From Moraxella sp. VT-16-12 (GTDB taxonomy: Bacteria; Pseudomonadota; Gammaproteobacteria; Pseudomonadales; Moraxellaceae): a DNA stretch of 64,000 nucleotides. The DNA lies in the NCBI RefSeq assembly GCF_002224245.2, contig NZ_NKHK02000005.1:62001-126000 (forward strand), in the 5' to 3' direction. Each line of letters begins with the position of its first letter. Position 1 is the first letter of the stretch. The position numbers and the translations under genes are program-made. This document shows positions 1 through 10,600 of the stretch, in pieces. The notes beneath the pieces were generated by a model. That model was not told the DNA's origin and ran no database searches. It worked only from the letters and a program-made list of their open reading frames with translations.

Positions 1-703
1 CGGCATTTTTATTGACCCCCAAGTTTTTGGCAATGCCATCACCCAGCCCAATGATGGTCAGCCTATCTGCCATGACATACGCCATCACCGATAAAATGCC
101 AACCAACCATAAAGTCTCATACCTGCCAGCCAGCACACTTGAAAAATCACCAAATCGCCACACTGACAACATTTGCACCGTCTCAGTTTGATATGCCAAA
201 AACAGCGTCAATGAGTCAATAATCCCCCCAAAAACAATCCCCACCAAAGGTATCATCAAAAAATCAGTTGGTGGCAAGCGTTTAATCAGTTGCATAAATA
301 TCATCATGCCAACAAATGCCATGACGGTCGCCACGCTCATTTTACCCAGCATGGGCAGTGTTGGCATGTACAAACTTGTCAGCAAAATTCCCAATACTGC
401 CGACTGTGTTGCCCCCACCATGGACGGCTCAACAAAGCGGTTTTTAAGCACCACCTGCATCATCATACCAGCAATCGCCATACTCGCCCCTGTCAATATC
501 AACGCAAGCGTACGTGGCAGACGGCTGACAAAAAACAACTGCAAACTATCATCTGTGCTATCAAAAAGTTTCGCCCACGAAAAATCTGCCACGCCCACCG
601 AAATACTGATGATAATAAGCAGTAGCAAAAGCACAAACGCACCAAGATTGACAAAACTTGGGGCAAGACCGTGTGGCGATAAACTCGCTGTCGTTGTGGT
701 CAT
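1..703 (-). CDS. Ferric-siderophore ABC transporter permease (FecCD family), 3' end outside window
   Basis: Inner-membrane permease that would pass an iron-siderophore from the periplasmic receptor into the cytoplasm. The reverse strand from 703 is open to the window edge (about 234 codons). It shows alternating hydrophobic helices and the FecCD-family stretch SRLPRTLALILTGASMAIAG near residues 60-80, followed by the GATQSAVLGIL segment. The start at 703 was chosen over an in-frame ATG at 712 because AAGGA lies 10 nt upstream of 703 but almost touches 712. It lies downstream of the binding-protein gene, so the two form one uptake operon. Similarity is to the CeuB/FatD/VctD group (catechol-type siderophores); the substrate is not certain. 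The C-terminal part and any partner permease or ATPase lie beyond the left edge. Confidence 0.85.
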   Translation of the reverse strand, partial: MTTTTASLSPHGLAPSFVNLGAFVLLLLLIIISISVGVADFSWAKLFDSTDDSLQLFFVSRLPRTLALILTGASMAIAGMMMQVVLKNRFVEPSMVGATQSAVLGILLTSLYMPTLPMLGKMSVATVMAFVGMMIFMQLIKRLPPTDFLMIPLVGIVFGGIIDSLTLFLAYQTETVQMLSVWRFGDFSSVLAGRYETLWLVGILSVMAYVMADRLTIIGLGDGIAKNLGVNKNA

Positions 704-851
704 GAAGAGCATTTCCTTGGGTTTACGATGGGATTAAACACCCAACCATCATGCTAAAATGAATCTTTATTTTGGCGTTTTATTAACGGATAAGGCTTTA
801 ATAAATATGGTGATTGGTTGGCAAATCTTTATCAGTTTATCCTACAAACAC

Positions 852-881
852 ACAAAAGGCGAATATCATGTTCATTCGCCC
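852..881 (-). terminator. Intra-operon hairpin between receptor and permease genes
   Basis: Perfect inverted repeat GGCGAAT / ATTCGCC (859-865 with 874-880), followed on the minus strand by TTTTGTGTG. It sits between the receptor stop and the permease start. It is probably a leaky terminator or mRNA-stabilising hairpin that lets the abundant binding protein exceed the permease. Confidence 0.6.
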
Positions 882-904
882 TTGATGTTCATCACCACAA
901 AAGA

Positions 905-1903
905 TTAGTTGGCAGATTTGGCATTAAATGCGTCTGCAACAATTTTGGTGTCTTTTAGCCATTGATAATAACCACCAAACGCCAAATAAGAATCTGGGCT
1001 GACATAGACGATTTGGTTGTTTTTGTAGGCTTTGGTGTTGTGCATGAGTGGGTTGTTTAACACTTCTTTGGCAGACACCCCTTCTTCACCAACAGCAGAT
1101 GTGCGGTCAAGCACAAACAGCCAATCAGGGTCTACTTTTTGTAGATACTCAAAACTGATGGGCTGACCGTGGCGAGCTTCTTGGATATTTTCGTCCGCCA
1201 TTGGAATGCCAAAGGTGGTGTGCAAATAGCCATAGCGGGAGTTTTTGCCATAAGCACTCATTTTGTTGCCGTTAATCAAAATCGCCAAACCATTACCCTT
1301 ACCTGCAACGGCTTTTTTGACTTCTTCAATGGCACTGTCTATCTCAGCTTGGGCTTTGGTGGCTTCGGCTTCCTTACCAAAAATACGCCCAAAATCCGCC
1401 AGTTGCTGTTTGCTAGACTCATAAACATTATTGGTGTCAATGGTTAAATTATAAGTTGGGGCAACTTTGGCAAGCTCGTCTATTTTTTCTGCCATGCGAC
1501 TGCCCACAAAAACCGCTTGGGGTTTTAGGGCGTGCAGGGCTTCTAAATTTGGCTCAAATAGCGTGCCAACAGGCGTACCATCTGGCGTGCCGTCCGCTTT
1601 TAGATTGAGCATGGCAATGCGTTCTGCCGTCATCTCCGCCGATGGCATTCCCTGTACCGCCACACCCAGCATCTTTAAATTTTGTAAAGCGGTCATGTCA
1701 TACACAGCAATCGGCATGGGATTGGCGGTGATTTCTTGGTCGCCTGTGGCGGTTTTGATGGTCAGCTTGTCATTGGCAGTTTTGCCATCAGCAGAAGATT
1801 GGGGAGTGGTTTCGGCAGGGGTTTGGGTGGATTGGTTGTTGCAGGCGGTTAATGACAGCCCCAAAACAGCCACCAAACCCAAACTTAATGCGGTTTTTTT
1901 CAT
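905..1903 (-). CDS. Siderophore-binding lipoprotein of an iron ABC transporter
   Basis: Substrate-binding protein (peripla_BP_2 fold) that captures a ferric siderophore and delivers it to the downstream FecCD permease. The N-terminus is a lipoprotein signal: a short charged region, a hydrophobic stretch, then the lipobox LTAC with Cys21. A Q/T/S-rich linker follows and the binding domain begins near residue 45. The length of 332 aa is normal. The pattern of PMPIAVYD near residue 62, GTLFEPNLEALHALKPQAVF and the late SPDSYLAFGG segment fits the CeuA/FatB/VctP branch. AAGGAAACATC precedes the ATG. A promoter and a Fur-like box lie about 70-120 bp upstream, so iron repression is expected. Confidence 0.85.
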   Translation of the reverse strand: MKKTALSLGLVAVLGLSLTACNNQSTQTPAETTPQSSADGKTANDKLTIKTATGDQEITANPMPIAVYDMTALQNLKMLGVAVQGMPSAEMTAERIAMLNLKADGTPDGTPVGTLFEPNLEALHALKPQAVFVGSRMAEKIDELAKVAPTYNLTIDTNNVYESSKQQLADFGRIFGKEAEATKAQAEIDSAIEEVKKAVAGKGNGLAILINGNKMSAYGKNSRYGYLHTTFGIPMADENIQEARHGQPISFEYLQKVDPDWLFVLDRTSAVGEEGVSAKEVLNNPLMHNTKAYKNNQIVYVSPDSYLAFGGYYQWLKDTKIVADAFNAKSAN

Positions 1904-1972
1904 GATGTTTCCTTGTTAAAACTGGTCTTGTATTTTAGATGACCATCATACCACCTAAAACCAAATCATCGC

Positions 1973-2001
1973 ATTATAGCAAAAGCAAGGTTTTTTTTCA
2001 A
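1973..2001 (-). promoter_or_regulatory. Sigma-70 promoter of the siderophore uptake operon
   Basis: On the minus strand TTGAAA (1996-2001) and TATAAT (1973-1978) are separated by 17 bp, and TG stands one base before the -10 (extended -10). This is the best-matching promoter seen in the window. Confidence 0.7.
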
Positions 2002-2002
2002 T

Positions 2003-2021
2003 GGGAATGAGAATTTTTATA
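2003..2021 (-). promoter_or_regulatory. Possible Fur box
   Basis: GGGAATGAGAATTTTTATA matches the 19-bp Fur consensus at about 13 positions by eye and abuts the -35 of the uptake-operon promoter. Position and the gene's role support it; the match itself is moderate. Confidence 0.45.
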
Positions 2022-2154
2022 TTTTAAAAACATTGTTTACCATAAAAACACAAAACCGCTTGTTTTTCAATCAGTTGCTAATAAAAAACGTTTTCTTTTT
2101 AATACATTTTTGATACAATGGCGAAATATTTTAGTATTTACAATCATTCACATC

Positions 2155-3240
2155 ATGACCGACATCCATCTATCCAAAAGTACGCCACCACCCATAAATC
2201 CCTACCACACACCCCATCACGAGCCTAGTGTGCACGATTTTTATTTTTATGGCACAGGCACAGAGTATTTTAAAATATGGATTGTAAATCTGTTGCTCAC
2301 CATCATTACGCTGGGGATTTATTCACCGTGGGCAAAAGTGCGTCGGCTGCGTTACTTTTATGGCAACACCCAAATTGATGGACAGGCATTTGATTTTACT
2401 GCCAACCCCAAACGCATTTTGGTTGGGCGATTGATTGCTCTTGGGATTTATTTGCTCATTACAGTGCTAGGGCGGTTCTCACCCGATGTGGCAGTGGTAG
2501 GCTCACTGATTATCTTTATCATCATGCCTTGGATTATGCGTTCTACCTTGCGATTTCGGGCAAGAAATAGCCAATATAACAACGTATCTTTTGCTTTTGA
2601 AGGCTCGCTTGGGTCAGCATATCTCATCATGCTCGCCTTTATCGCAATATTTTTTAGCAGTGGTCTGCTTACTCCTTGGGTGTGGTGGCTGTTTAAACGC
2701 TATCAGTTTGACAACACCTATTTTGGGCGATTAAAATTTAACTTCAACACCAGCATTTGGGACATTTATAAAGCCACGATTGTCCCCATACTGCTACTTA
2801 TCATGGTATTTGTGGCAGGTGTGCTGCTATTTTTGGGAGTGGGTACAACTGGTGAGAATAATGACGCTGTTCTTGGCTCGGTTGTTTGGATAATGATTGG
2901 GGGGTTTTATTTTGCTACCTTATTGGTGCTGCCACTCATGCAAGGCTATATCCATCAGGCGATTTGGAGCAAACTGACACTTGGCGATAATGGGTTTGAG
3001 CTTGTTGATTTTAGCCCTTTAAAATTTGCACTTATCCAACTGACCAACTACATCGCCATCGTGCTAAGCTTAGGACTGCTTTACCCTTGGGCGGTTGTGC
3101 GTATGCACCGCTACAAAGTTGAAACACTAAGTCTGATTGCTTATGATAATTTTCATGCCATGACCACGCCAAGCGTTGAAAATGTCTCACCACTTGGCGA
3201 AGAGATTGGTGATGTGTTTGATTTTGATGTGTCGTGGTAA
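2155..3240 (+). CDS. DUF898 family multi-pass membrane protein (YjgN-like)
   Basis: Integral inner-membrane protein of unknown function. The family signature appears twice in related form: FYGTGTEYFKIWIVNLLLT followed by LGIYSPWAKVRRLRYFYGNT near residues 28-65, and LSLGLLYPWAVVRMHRYKVE near the C-terminus. Between them are about six hydrophobic helices. The open frame reaches back to a TTG at 2110, but the ATG at 2155 is a better start and gives 361 aa, usual for the family. No clear Shine-Dalgarno is visible. The next gene, an M48 peptidase, begins 4 bp after the stop, so the two are surely co-transcribed. This DUF898-peptidase pairing suggests envelope quality control, but that is inference. 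Confidence 0.8.
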   Translation: MTDIHLSKSTPPPINPYHTPHHEPSVHDFYFYGTGTEYFKIWIVNLLLTIITLGIYSPWAKVRRLRYFYGNTQIDGQAFDFTANPKRILVGRLIALGIYLLITVLGRFSPDVAVVGSLIIFIIMPWIMRSTLRFRARNSQYNNVSFAFEGSLGSAYLIMLAFIAIFFSSGLLTPWVWWLFKRYQFDNTYFGRLKFNFNTSIWDIYKATIVPILLLIMVFVAGVLLFLGVGTTGENNDAVLGSVVWIMIGGFYFATLLVLPLMQGYIHQAIWSKLTLGDNGFELVDFSPLKFALIQLTNYIAIVLSLGLLYPWAVVRMHRYKVETLSLIAYDNFHAMTTPSVENVSPLGEEIGDVFDFDVSW

Positions 3241-3244
3241 AAAT

Positions 3245-4249
3245 ATGATGGAACAACACACAAAAATTCGCTACTTTGATGGCAAAACCAGCACCGCTCA
3301 TGTTGCTCATATCACGCCTGTTTATTATCAAGGCAAGGTAGATGGCTTTATTGTCAGCTATCTTGGGCATGAAAAACGCCATTTTAACAAAGACTGCGAA
3401 TATTTACCTGCGGTGGCTGGCTCGCCCCATGTCCTGATGATGAAAGATGGGGCTAGGATAGAATTTATCGGCGATGTGCCTACATGGTTGGAACTTGACA
3501 ATCATTCGCTATTTACCAAAATCTCACACATGGAAAATCGCTGGACGTGGATTGGTGCCAGCGTCATTGTGGTGTGTGTATTTGTGTTTGGTATGTTTAA
3601 ATTTGCCATACCCTTGGCATCACACCACATCGCCCAACAACTGCCTGCTGATACCTTGATGACGGTGGGCAAACAAGCCGAAAGCTATGTGATGGACATG
3701 ACCAAGCCTAGCACCCTACCCAAAGCTCGCCAAGATGATATTATCGCCTTGTATGATAAGCTAGATGGCAATCCAAAAGCCAAAGTCATCGTGCGTGGTG
3801 GGGGCGAGATTGGTGCAAACGCTCTTGCCATTCCCAATAATACCATCATCATCACCGATGAGCTTATCAAGCTGACTGATGATGACAACCAAATTCTGGC
3901 GGTACTGGCTCACGAACAGGGGCATTTGGTACATCGCCACAGCCTAGAACAAGCCATCAACAGTCTAGGTGTCAGCGCGCTAATTGTGGTCATCACAGGT
4001 GATATGTCTGATATGCTGTTGACCTTACCTGCCTTACTGACCACCGCCAGCTACTCCCAAAAAGCGGAGATGGAAGCGGATAAATTTGCCATTGATGAGC
4101 TAAAACGCCTAAATATTTCGCCCATTCATCTTGCCAATTTCTTTAAAAAAATGCAAGAAACAAACGGTGGCGATGAAGGACATTGGTCAATACTTTCAAC
4201 TCACCCCCAGATAGATAAAAGAATCGAGCAAGCTCATCAGCATCAGTAA
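3245..4249 (+). CDS. M48 family zinc metallopeptidase, membrane anchored
   Basis: Predicted zinc endopeptidase of the HtpX/BepA/Oma1 superfamily. Residues 1-90 form a small N-terminal domain, and a single transmembrane helix lies near residues 97-118 (WIGASVIVVCVFVFGMF). The catalytic domain follows, with the zinc motif HEQGH (two His and the general-base Glu) around residue 222 and the downstream ligand in EMEADKFAID. STHPQIDKRIE near the end is also typical of the family. The start at 3245 (next codon also ATG) was taken rather than an upstream start inside the DUF898 gene. Length 334 aa. It lies 4 bp after the DUF898 gene. The substrate is unknown. Confidence 0.85.
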   Translation: MMEQHTKIRYFDGKTSTAHVAHITPVYYQGKVDGFIVSYLGHEKRHFNKDCEYLPAVAGSPHVLMMKDGARIEFIGDVPTWLELDNHSLFTKISHMENRWTWIGASVIVVCVFVFGMFKFAIPLASHHIAQQLPADTLMTVGKQAESYVMDMTKPSTLPKARQDDIIALYDKLDGNPKAKVIVRGGGEIGANALAIPNNTIIITDELIKLTDDDNQILAVLAHEQGHLVHRHSLEQAINSLGVSALIVVITGDMSDMLLTLPALLTTASYSQKAEMEADKFAIDELKRLNISPIHLANFFKKMQETNGGDEGHWSILSTHPQIDKRIEQAHQHQ

Positions 4250-4280
4250 AACGCCAATTTAGCAGTTTTGATAAACATCA

Positions 4281-4400
4281 TCAAGACGAATAACCCCTTG
4301 GATTTTGACTTTGCCAACGCCATGTGTCCACACACATACGTTCAATGTCAAACTCAGCCGTCCAGCCAAGCAAGGTTTTGGCTTTGTTAGTGCTGGCAAA
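4281..4400 (-). pseudogene. galE 3'-end relic
   Basis: About 110 bp are roughly 90% identical by eye to the last part of the intact galE at 16185-16310, including a 53-nt stretch without a mismatch. On the minus strand it still reads KTLLGWTAEFDIERMCVDT and the rest of the GalE C-terminus, ending in its own TGA at 4281. Similarity stops abruptly near 4400. The relic and the intact galE flank the giant gene in the same orientation, so it looks like a duplication or recombination scar. Confidence 0.85.
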
Positions 4401-4696
4401 TACGTTCTATACACTGTATCATGTGCCAGCCAAGATTTATTGGCAACAAACCATCGGGCTGCTTCAATAAAACTTATCATCAATTCATTGTTTGTTCTCT
4501 GATGTCATCAGTAAATTTTTTAATATGGCAGATTGACCATACTTCGCCATTGCTTGCTTTTGCTCACACCATTTTGATTGATAAACACAAAACAATGATG
4601 TTTTTAGTTGTTATTTGTTTTTAATAAAACAGTCATCATTTATCAAGTGGTGAGTTGAAGTTGAATTTTTGGTTATCAACATGACACTGATACAAG
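4401..4696. other. Intergenic stretch without a recognised gene
   Basis: AT-rich DNA between the galE relic and the stop of the giant gene. Only short open frames occur and none has recognisable similarity. A minus-strand frame running into the galE relic (4483-4259) continues the relic in a wrong frame and is not credible. No clear terminator was found for the giant gene. Confidence 0.5.
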
Positions 4697-7600
4697 CTAG
4701 ATAATGTTGTTATCTTTATCCACATAGAATGGGTGATTATTATTTGTATCATCCCAATAGATGTGGCGGTCAAGGTCATCTTTTTTATCAGCTTTGTCAT
4801 TAAAATCACCCAAACCATCATTATTATTAACAGCAACATCATTGTCTGCAATAAATAGCTTGTCTGTGGCATCTTCTATCAAATCAGACAAAGTGTTTTT
4901 AGTGATGTCAGCCGTGTGATTGCTTGAATTTTGCATTTGATTACCATAACTTTGGGCAGTTGTGCCACTCAAATCAGCCACACCCACATCAAAATTCATC
5001 CCATGACTGACCAAGCTTGATAAAGTTACAAAATCAGTAGTATCGCTAATATTTGTTGATGTATGGTCAATGCTACTAGTGGCTTTGTCCGCACCTTGCT
5101 TGGCATGAATGCTTATGGGGTTGCTTTGCATATTAAGCACATCAGCACCCAGATTTGTGCCATAAGCAGTTACTGCGTCTTGAATTGGTTGTAAAGCGGT
5201 TTGATTGCCAGCAGCAAAACCATCAGGCATATCTTTATCATTTTCAAGATTGTCAAGGTTAAGTTTAGACTTCTTAGCAAGCAAAAACTTGGTATCGGTA
5301 ACACTTTTTTCTGACACAGCTACAATAGTTGCAGTTGCATCAACCAATAGCGCATGAGTGTTGGAGACGGTGGAGATGTCCTTACCATTACTGTCGTATT
5401 TGGCAACGATAAGATCAAGTTCACGCACAAAACTAGCACCCGCACTATCAGTAACTTCAATGGCAAGAGCAACCTTTTTTTCGTTAGCATCATCAATACT
5501 AATACCATCTTTCAGCTTTAACACACCAGCAACGATCTCGAAACGCTCATCGCTGACTCGATAAGTGAAGGTTTCGCCGGGGTCGGGGTCGTGCACGCCG
5601 AATTTGCCGATAACATGCCCGGGCGTTTCGTCGGCGATGTAGTTGCCCCGAACGTACGCCCATTGCGGGGCGTGGTTGGGCTGCGGGCTGCCGACGGGGT
5701 TGGTTTCGGCGCTGGTGACGCTCTCTTTTTCGTCTGCGCCGTCGGTAAATTCGACGTGCACGCTGATGCGCTTGCCGTTGTTGGCATCGGTGAGACGGTA
5801 GCTGCGGCTTGTGGCGCCGTCAATGGCTTTGCCGTCGGCCCGCCATTGGTAGCGCACGTCGGCGGAGACGATGTCGCCGTCGTAAACGTGGGCGGTGAGG
5901 GTTTCGCCGCTTTTGACCAGGCCGCGGATAAAGACGTCGGCTTTGTAGTCGTTATTGCGAACGATGTTGTTTTGACCGAGGTTTTCGATGCCGCCGCCTT
6001 CGATGAGCTTGCCGTGTTCGGTATAACCGTGCGGATAGCCGCCGCCGTAGATGGTGTTGTTTTCGACGACGATGTCGCGGCTCATGTCGTCCAGACGCAG
6101 TTTGCGGATGCCGCCGGTGGGTCCGCCGGCGACGTTGGCGTAGTGGATGGTGTTGCCCGCCACGCGCCCGCCTGCCAAACCGCTGATCCAGATGCCGTCG
6201 CTATTGCCGGTGAAGGTGTTGTCTTCAACATTGATGTTTTTGGTGACGGTGTCGGCATGGGCTTTGCCGTAGTTGGTGTCTTTGCGGTTGAACTGGCTAC
6301 CTGAAACCACGACGCCGAAGCCGGTGTTGCCTTCGAAGCGGTTGCCGCGGATGTCGATGTCGGTGGTGCTGCGGCCGGGGTTGGGCTCGACGTCGATGCC
6401 GGATTGCGGCATATGGCCGCTGGTGTTTTTGAACACGGAATCCAGCACTTTCACGCCTTTGGCATCGGTGATTGACAGGCCCTGGCGGCGGTTGTTGTCG
6501 GCCACGACGTTGTAGAAGGTGACGTTCTGGCTTTGCGGATCGGCGCCGCTGTTGATGCCGACGTAGAAGCCGTCGCCCCAGAAGTCTTTGGCGGTCACTT
6601 TTTCGATCACCACGTCTTTGGAGGAGATGACGCGCACGCCGTAGCCGTATTGCCCGGTGAGACCCTTATGCTGGTCGCGTTCGCCGATCAGCGTACCGCC
6701 GATGAGATGGGCGTTGTCGGCTTTGTAGAAGGTGATGAGGTTGTAGCGCTCCTGATCGGTGGGAATGGCTTTGAGCACGGTATCGTCGGCAAGCTTCAAG
6801 ATAACGTTGGGCTTCATCATCAGCCCGCTCGGGTAGTTGCGCGACAGGCTGTGCGGCCCTTGTTGCGCCGTGGCGTCAATCATATAGGTGCCGCCCGGCA
6901 TTTCCACCACGCCGCCGCCCTGCTCGGCCACGGCATCGATGGCTTTCTGGACGGCGAGGGTATCGTCGGCCTTGCCGTCGCCTTTGGCGCCGTAAGCGGC
7001 GTCTTTGACATTGGCGACGAAATCCGTGGTCGGCTTGGGCACATGCACGCCAAGTTTGCCGTCCCCCGGTGGATTGGGAGCGGGCGGTGTGGGCGGGGTG
7101 CCGATATTGGGATTGTCTTTCACGGCGACGCTAAAGGGTTTGCTCAGTTCGTTGCCGGCGCGGTCGGTGGCAGTGATGGTGAGGTCGATATTTTGTTCTT
7201 TGCCATAGTCCAGCGTTTCTCCGCTTTTGAGCTTGAGGTGGCCATAGGCATCGATTTCAAAGCGGTTGTCGCTCACGGTGTAAACATGATCGTCGCCGCG
7301 GTCGCCATCCACGGTGCGCACGCGGCCTGCGCTGGCGCCTGCCTGGCCTTCGTCCACCAACAAGGGGCGGTCGGCGCGGATGTCTGTGGGCGCGGCGTTG
7401 TTGGTCAGGCTGTCGATGGGCAGGGTGGGTTTGCTCACCGCGGTTTCGGTTTGTTTGCTGCCGTCGGGGAATTCCACGCGCACGCTCAAAGATTTGCCGC
7501 TGTCTTCGGGGCGGATGGTGTATTCGCGGTTTGTCGCTCCTGCAATGTCTTTGCCCTCAATCTGCCATTGGTATTGGATGAACCGGGCAAGCGGCACGCC

Positions 7601-10600
7601 GTCGCCGTCTTCCACCTGGGCAAAGACGGTGGCGCCGGTTTTGAGCGCGCCTTTGACATAAACGGCGGCGTGGGTTTGGTTGTCGGCGGTGGTGATGTTG
7701 TGGCTGTCGACGCCAGTATTTTGCGCCTCGCTGCGCATTTTGCCGCCGTACATCACGTTATCGTGGATATGGACGTCGCGGGTGGCATAGGTTTCGATGT
7801 CGAAATAGGGAATGCCGCGGCCGTCATCGTGAATGGTATTGCCCGCCACTTCGCCGCCTTTGAGGCCGTTAAGCTTGATGCCGTCGCGGTTGCCGTGAAG
7901 CTGGTTGTTGAGGATGCGCACGTTTTCGATCACTGCATCGCCGTTGGCAGAAACGATGATGCCTTCGGCAGCGTTGTTTTCAAACACGGAATCGATGATT
8001 TCCACATTGGTCACTTTGCCGGGGACTTTCGTCTCGCCATCCGGACCGACCACCGGCGAATGCGCGCTGGGATTGGGTTCGATATCGATGCCAGCCTGCG
8101 GCGACACGCCGAAGGTATTTTTGAAAGTGGAGCGGATGACATTGATATTGTCGCCGTTGGTGATCGACAAGCCCTGGCGGGTGTTGTTGTCGGCGGTCAC
8201 GTTGTAGAACACCACGTCTTTCGGCGTAGGTTCGCGGTACTTGTCGCGTCCCAGATAGAAACCATCAGTGAGGAAATCCTTACTGGTGACATTTTCAATC
8301 ACCACATTGCGCACCGAATACATCAGCACGCCGTAACCGCTGCCAACCGCGCCACTGTCGCGCGTGCCCTGCAAAGAGCCGCCGAGAATATGGCTGTTTT
8401 CCACATCGCGCAGGCGGAAAATGACCGAATTGCTGCCCGTCTGCTGATTGATGTCGGCCTGCATCAAGGTATCGTCCGCCATGCGCACGGTGACGTTGCT
8501 GCGCAGATGCACGCCTTTGAGACCGTCAATGCGGTAAGTGCCGCCGGGAATATCCACCACGCCACCGCCCTTCTCGGCAGCGGCATCAATGGCTTTTTGG
8601 ATCGCGGCGGTGTCATCGGTTTGCCCGTCGCCTTTCGCGCCGTAGGCAGCGTCTTTGACATTGGCGATGAAGTCGGTGGCGGGTTTGGGCACATAGACGC
8701 CGAGTTTGCCGTCGTTGGGCGGTGTGGGCGGATTGGGTGCGGGATAGTTGGGGTCGTCTTGGACTTGTAAAGTAAAGGTTTCGCTGTATTTTTCACCGCC
8801 TTTATCGGTGGTAGTGATTTCCAGGGCGATGGTTTTTTCCTGCGCGAATTCGACTTTGACGCCGTCTTTGAGCTTGAGGTTGCCCTGGGCATCGACTTCA
8901 AAGCGCTGGTCGTTCACGGTATAGGTGTGGCTGTCGCCTGCATCGGGATCAACGGTGGCGAGTTTGCCGATCACCGCGCCGGCCTGGTTTTCAGGTAGCC
9001 TGTCGGCAGAGAGTGTGATGTCGGTGGGGGTTTGGTTGCGGATGTTGTCCACCGGCGGTGTGGCGTCGCTTTCGGCGCTTTCCGTTTGCCCCGCGTTGTC
9101 GGTAAAGCTCACTTTGACGGTGAGGGTTTTGCCGCGATCGGCGGCACTCGGCGTATAACGCGCCGCCGTTGCGCCGCCGATGGGCACGCTGTCGGCCAGC
9201 CATTGGTATTGCACATTCGCGGCTTTGCTGGTGCCGTTGCCGTCATAAAACTGCGCGGTGAGTTCTTCGCCGTTTTGCGCGTTGCCGCGGATAAAGACTG
9301 CGGCTTTGAATTGGTTGTCGGCAATGGTGTTGCCACTGGTGTCGCGCGGCATGATGGTACCGCCGTAGAGGGTGTTGCCAGTGATCTCCACGTCGCGGGT
9401 GGGGCGCGGATCGGGGTTTTTCACGGCATGATAATCGCCGTTGTAAAGACGGATGCCGCCGGAGTCATGATGATGGGCGTCGGGGTCGATGTGGATGGTG
9501 TTGCCTTTGATGCTGCCGCCTTCGAGACCGCGCAAGATGATGGCGTCGCGCGGGTTGCCGCTTAATGTATTGTTTTCAAATACAACATTTTGCACGCGAC
9601 TGCCCGCCGAGTTGTTCGCCACCAAAAAGCCAATGTGGTTATCGAGGAACTGGTTGCCGCGGATTTCCACGTTGCTGACGTCCTGCCCTGCATTGGGTTC
9701 AAGATCAATGCCCGCGCGCGGGTCGGTGCCATCGGTATTTTGGAAGATGGAGTTTAGAATTTTGATGTTTTTTCCGTGGGTAACGCTCAGTCCTTGGCGG
9801 CGGTTGTGATCCGAGGTGACTTGATAGACGGTAACGTTTTCGTTTTGCGTGGGGTGGGTGCTGTCTTTGCCGAGATATATGCCGTCGCCCCACATGTTTT
9901 TGAGGGTAACGTTTTCAATGGTGATATTGGTGGCGGCCATCAAGCGAATGCCGTGTCCAGCTTCGCCGTCGATGCCGGTGTGTGTCTCGCGATCGCCCTC
10001 CAGCGTACCGCCGATGATGTGGGCGTTGTCCACATTGCGGAAACGGATGAGATCGTAATGGGTTTCGCCGTTGGTGATGGCTTTCAGTACGGTGTCGTCT
10101 GTCAGACGCAAAATCACATGGCTTTTCATATGCAAGCGATTATTGACGGCGTCCACCATATAGGTGCCGGCCGGAATCTCGACGATGCCGCCGCCTTTTT
10201 CGGCCACGGCATCGATGGCTTTTTGGATCGCGGTGGTGTCGTCGCTTTGCCCGTCACCTTTGGCGCCGAACTCTTTGGCATTGGCGATGAAATCAGTGAT
10301 CGGCTTGGGGACGTGGACGCCGAGTTTGCCGTCATTCGTGGGCGGATTGGGCGTGCCGGCAATGGGCAGGGTCGGCACTTCGTATTCGGTGGTTTCGCGC
10401 ACGCCGCCGTCTTTGTCGAAGCTCGCTTCCACGCTGATGCGTTTGCCCGCGTCTTCGGGACGCACGGTGTAGGTCGCGGCGGTCGCGCCATTGATAGGCT
10501 TGCCGTCGGCGAGCCATTGATAGCCCAAGTTGCGCGGCGCGCCGTCGTCGTTGTGCACTTCGGCGGCAAGCGTCGCCCCTACTTTGTTTTCTCCGCGCAC

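Noticed and set aside
306-737. Plus-strand frame at the left edge
   Set aside because: The minus strand encodes an uninterrupted FecCD permease over the same bases with helices and family motifs.
4259-4483. Minus-strand frame overlapping the galE relic as a real small gene
   Set aside because: It reads the relic in a wrong frame, and the remainder has no recognisable similarity or ribosome site.
6533-8770. 745-codon open frame on the plus strand inside the giant gene
   Set aside because: It is antisense to a clear repeat protein. Long antisense frames are expected where third positions are G/C-rich, and its translation has no domain pattern and is compositionally odd (Ala/Val/His-rich).
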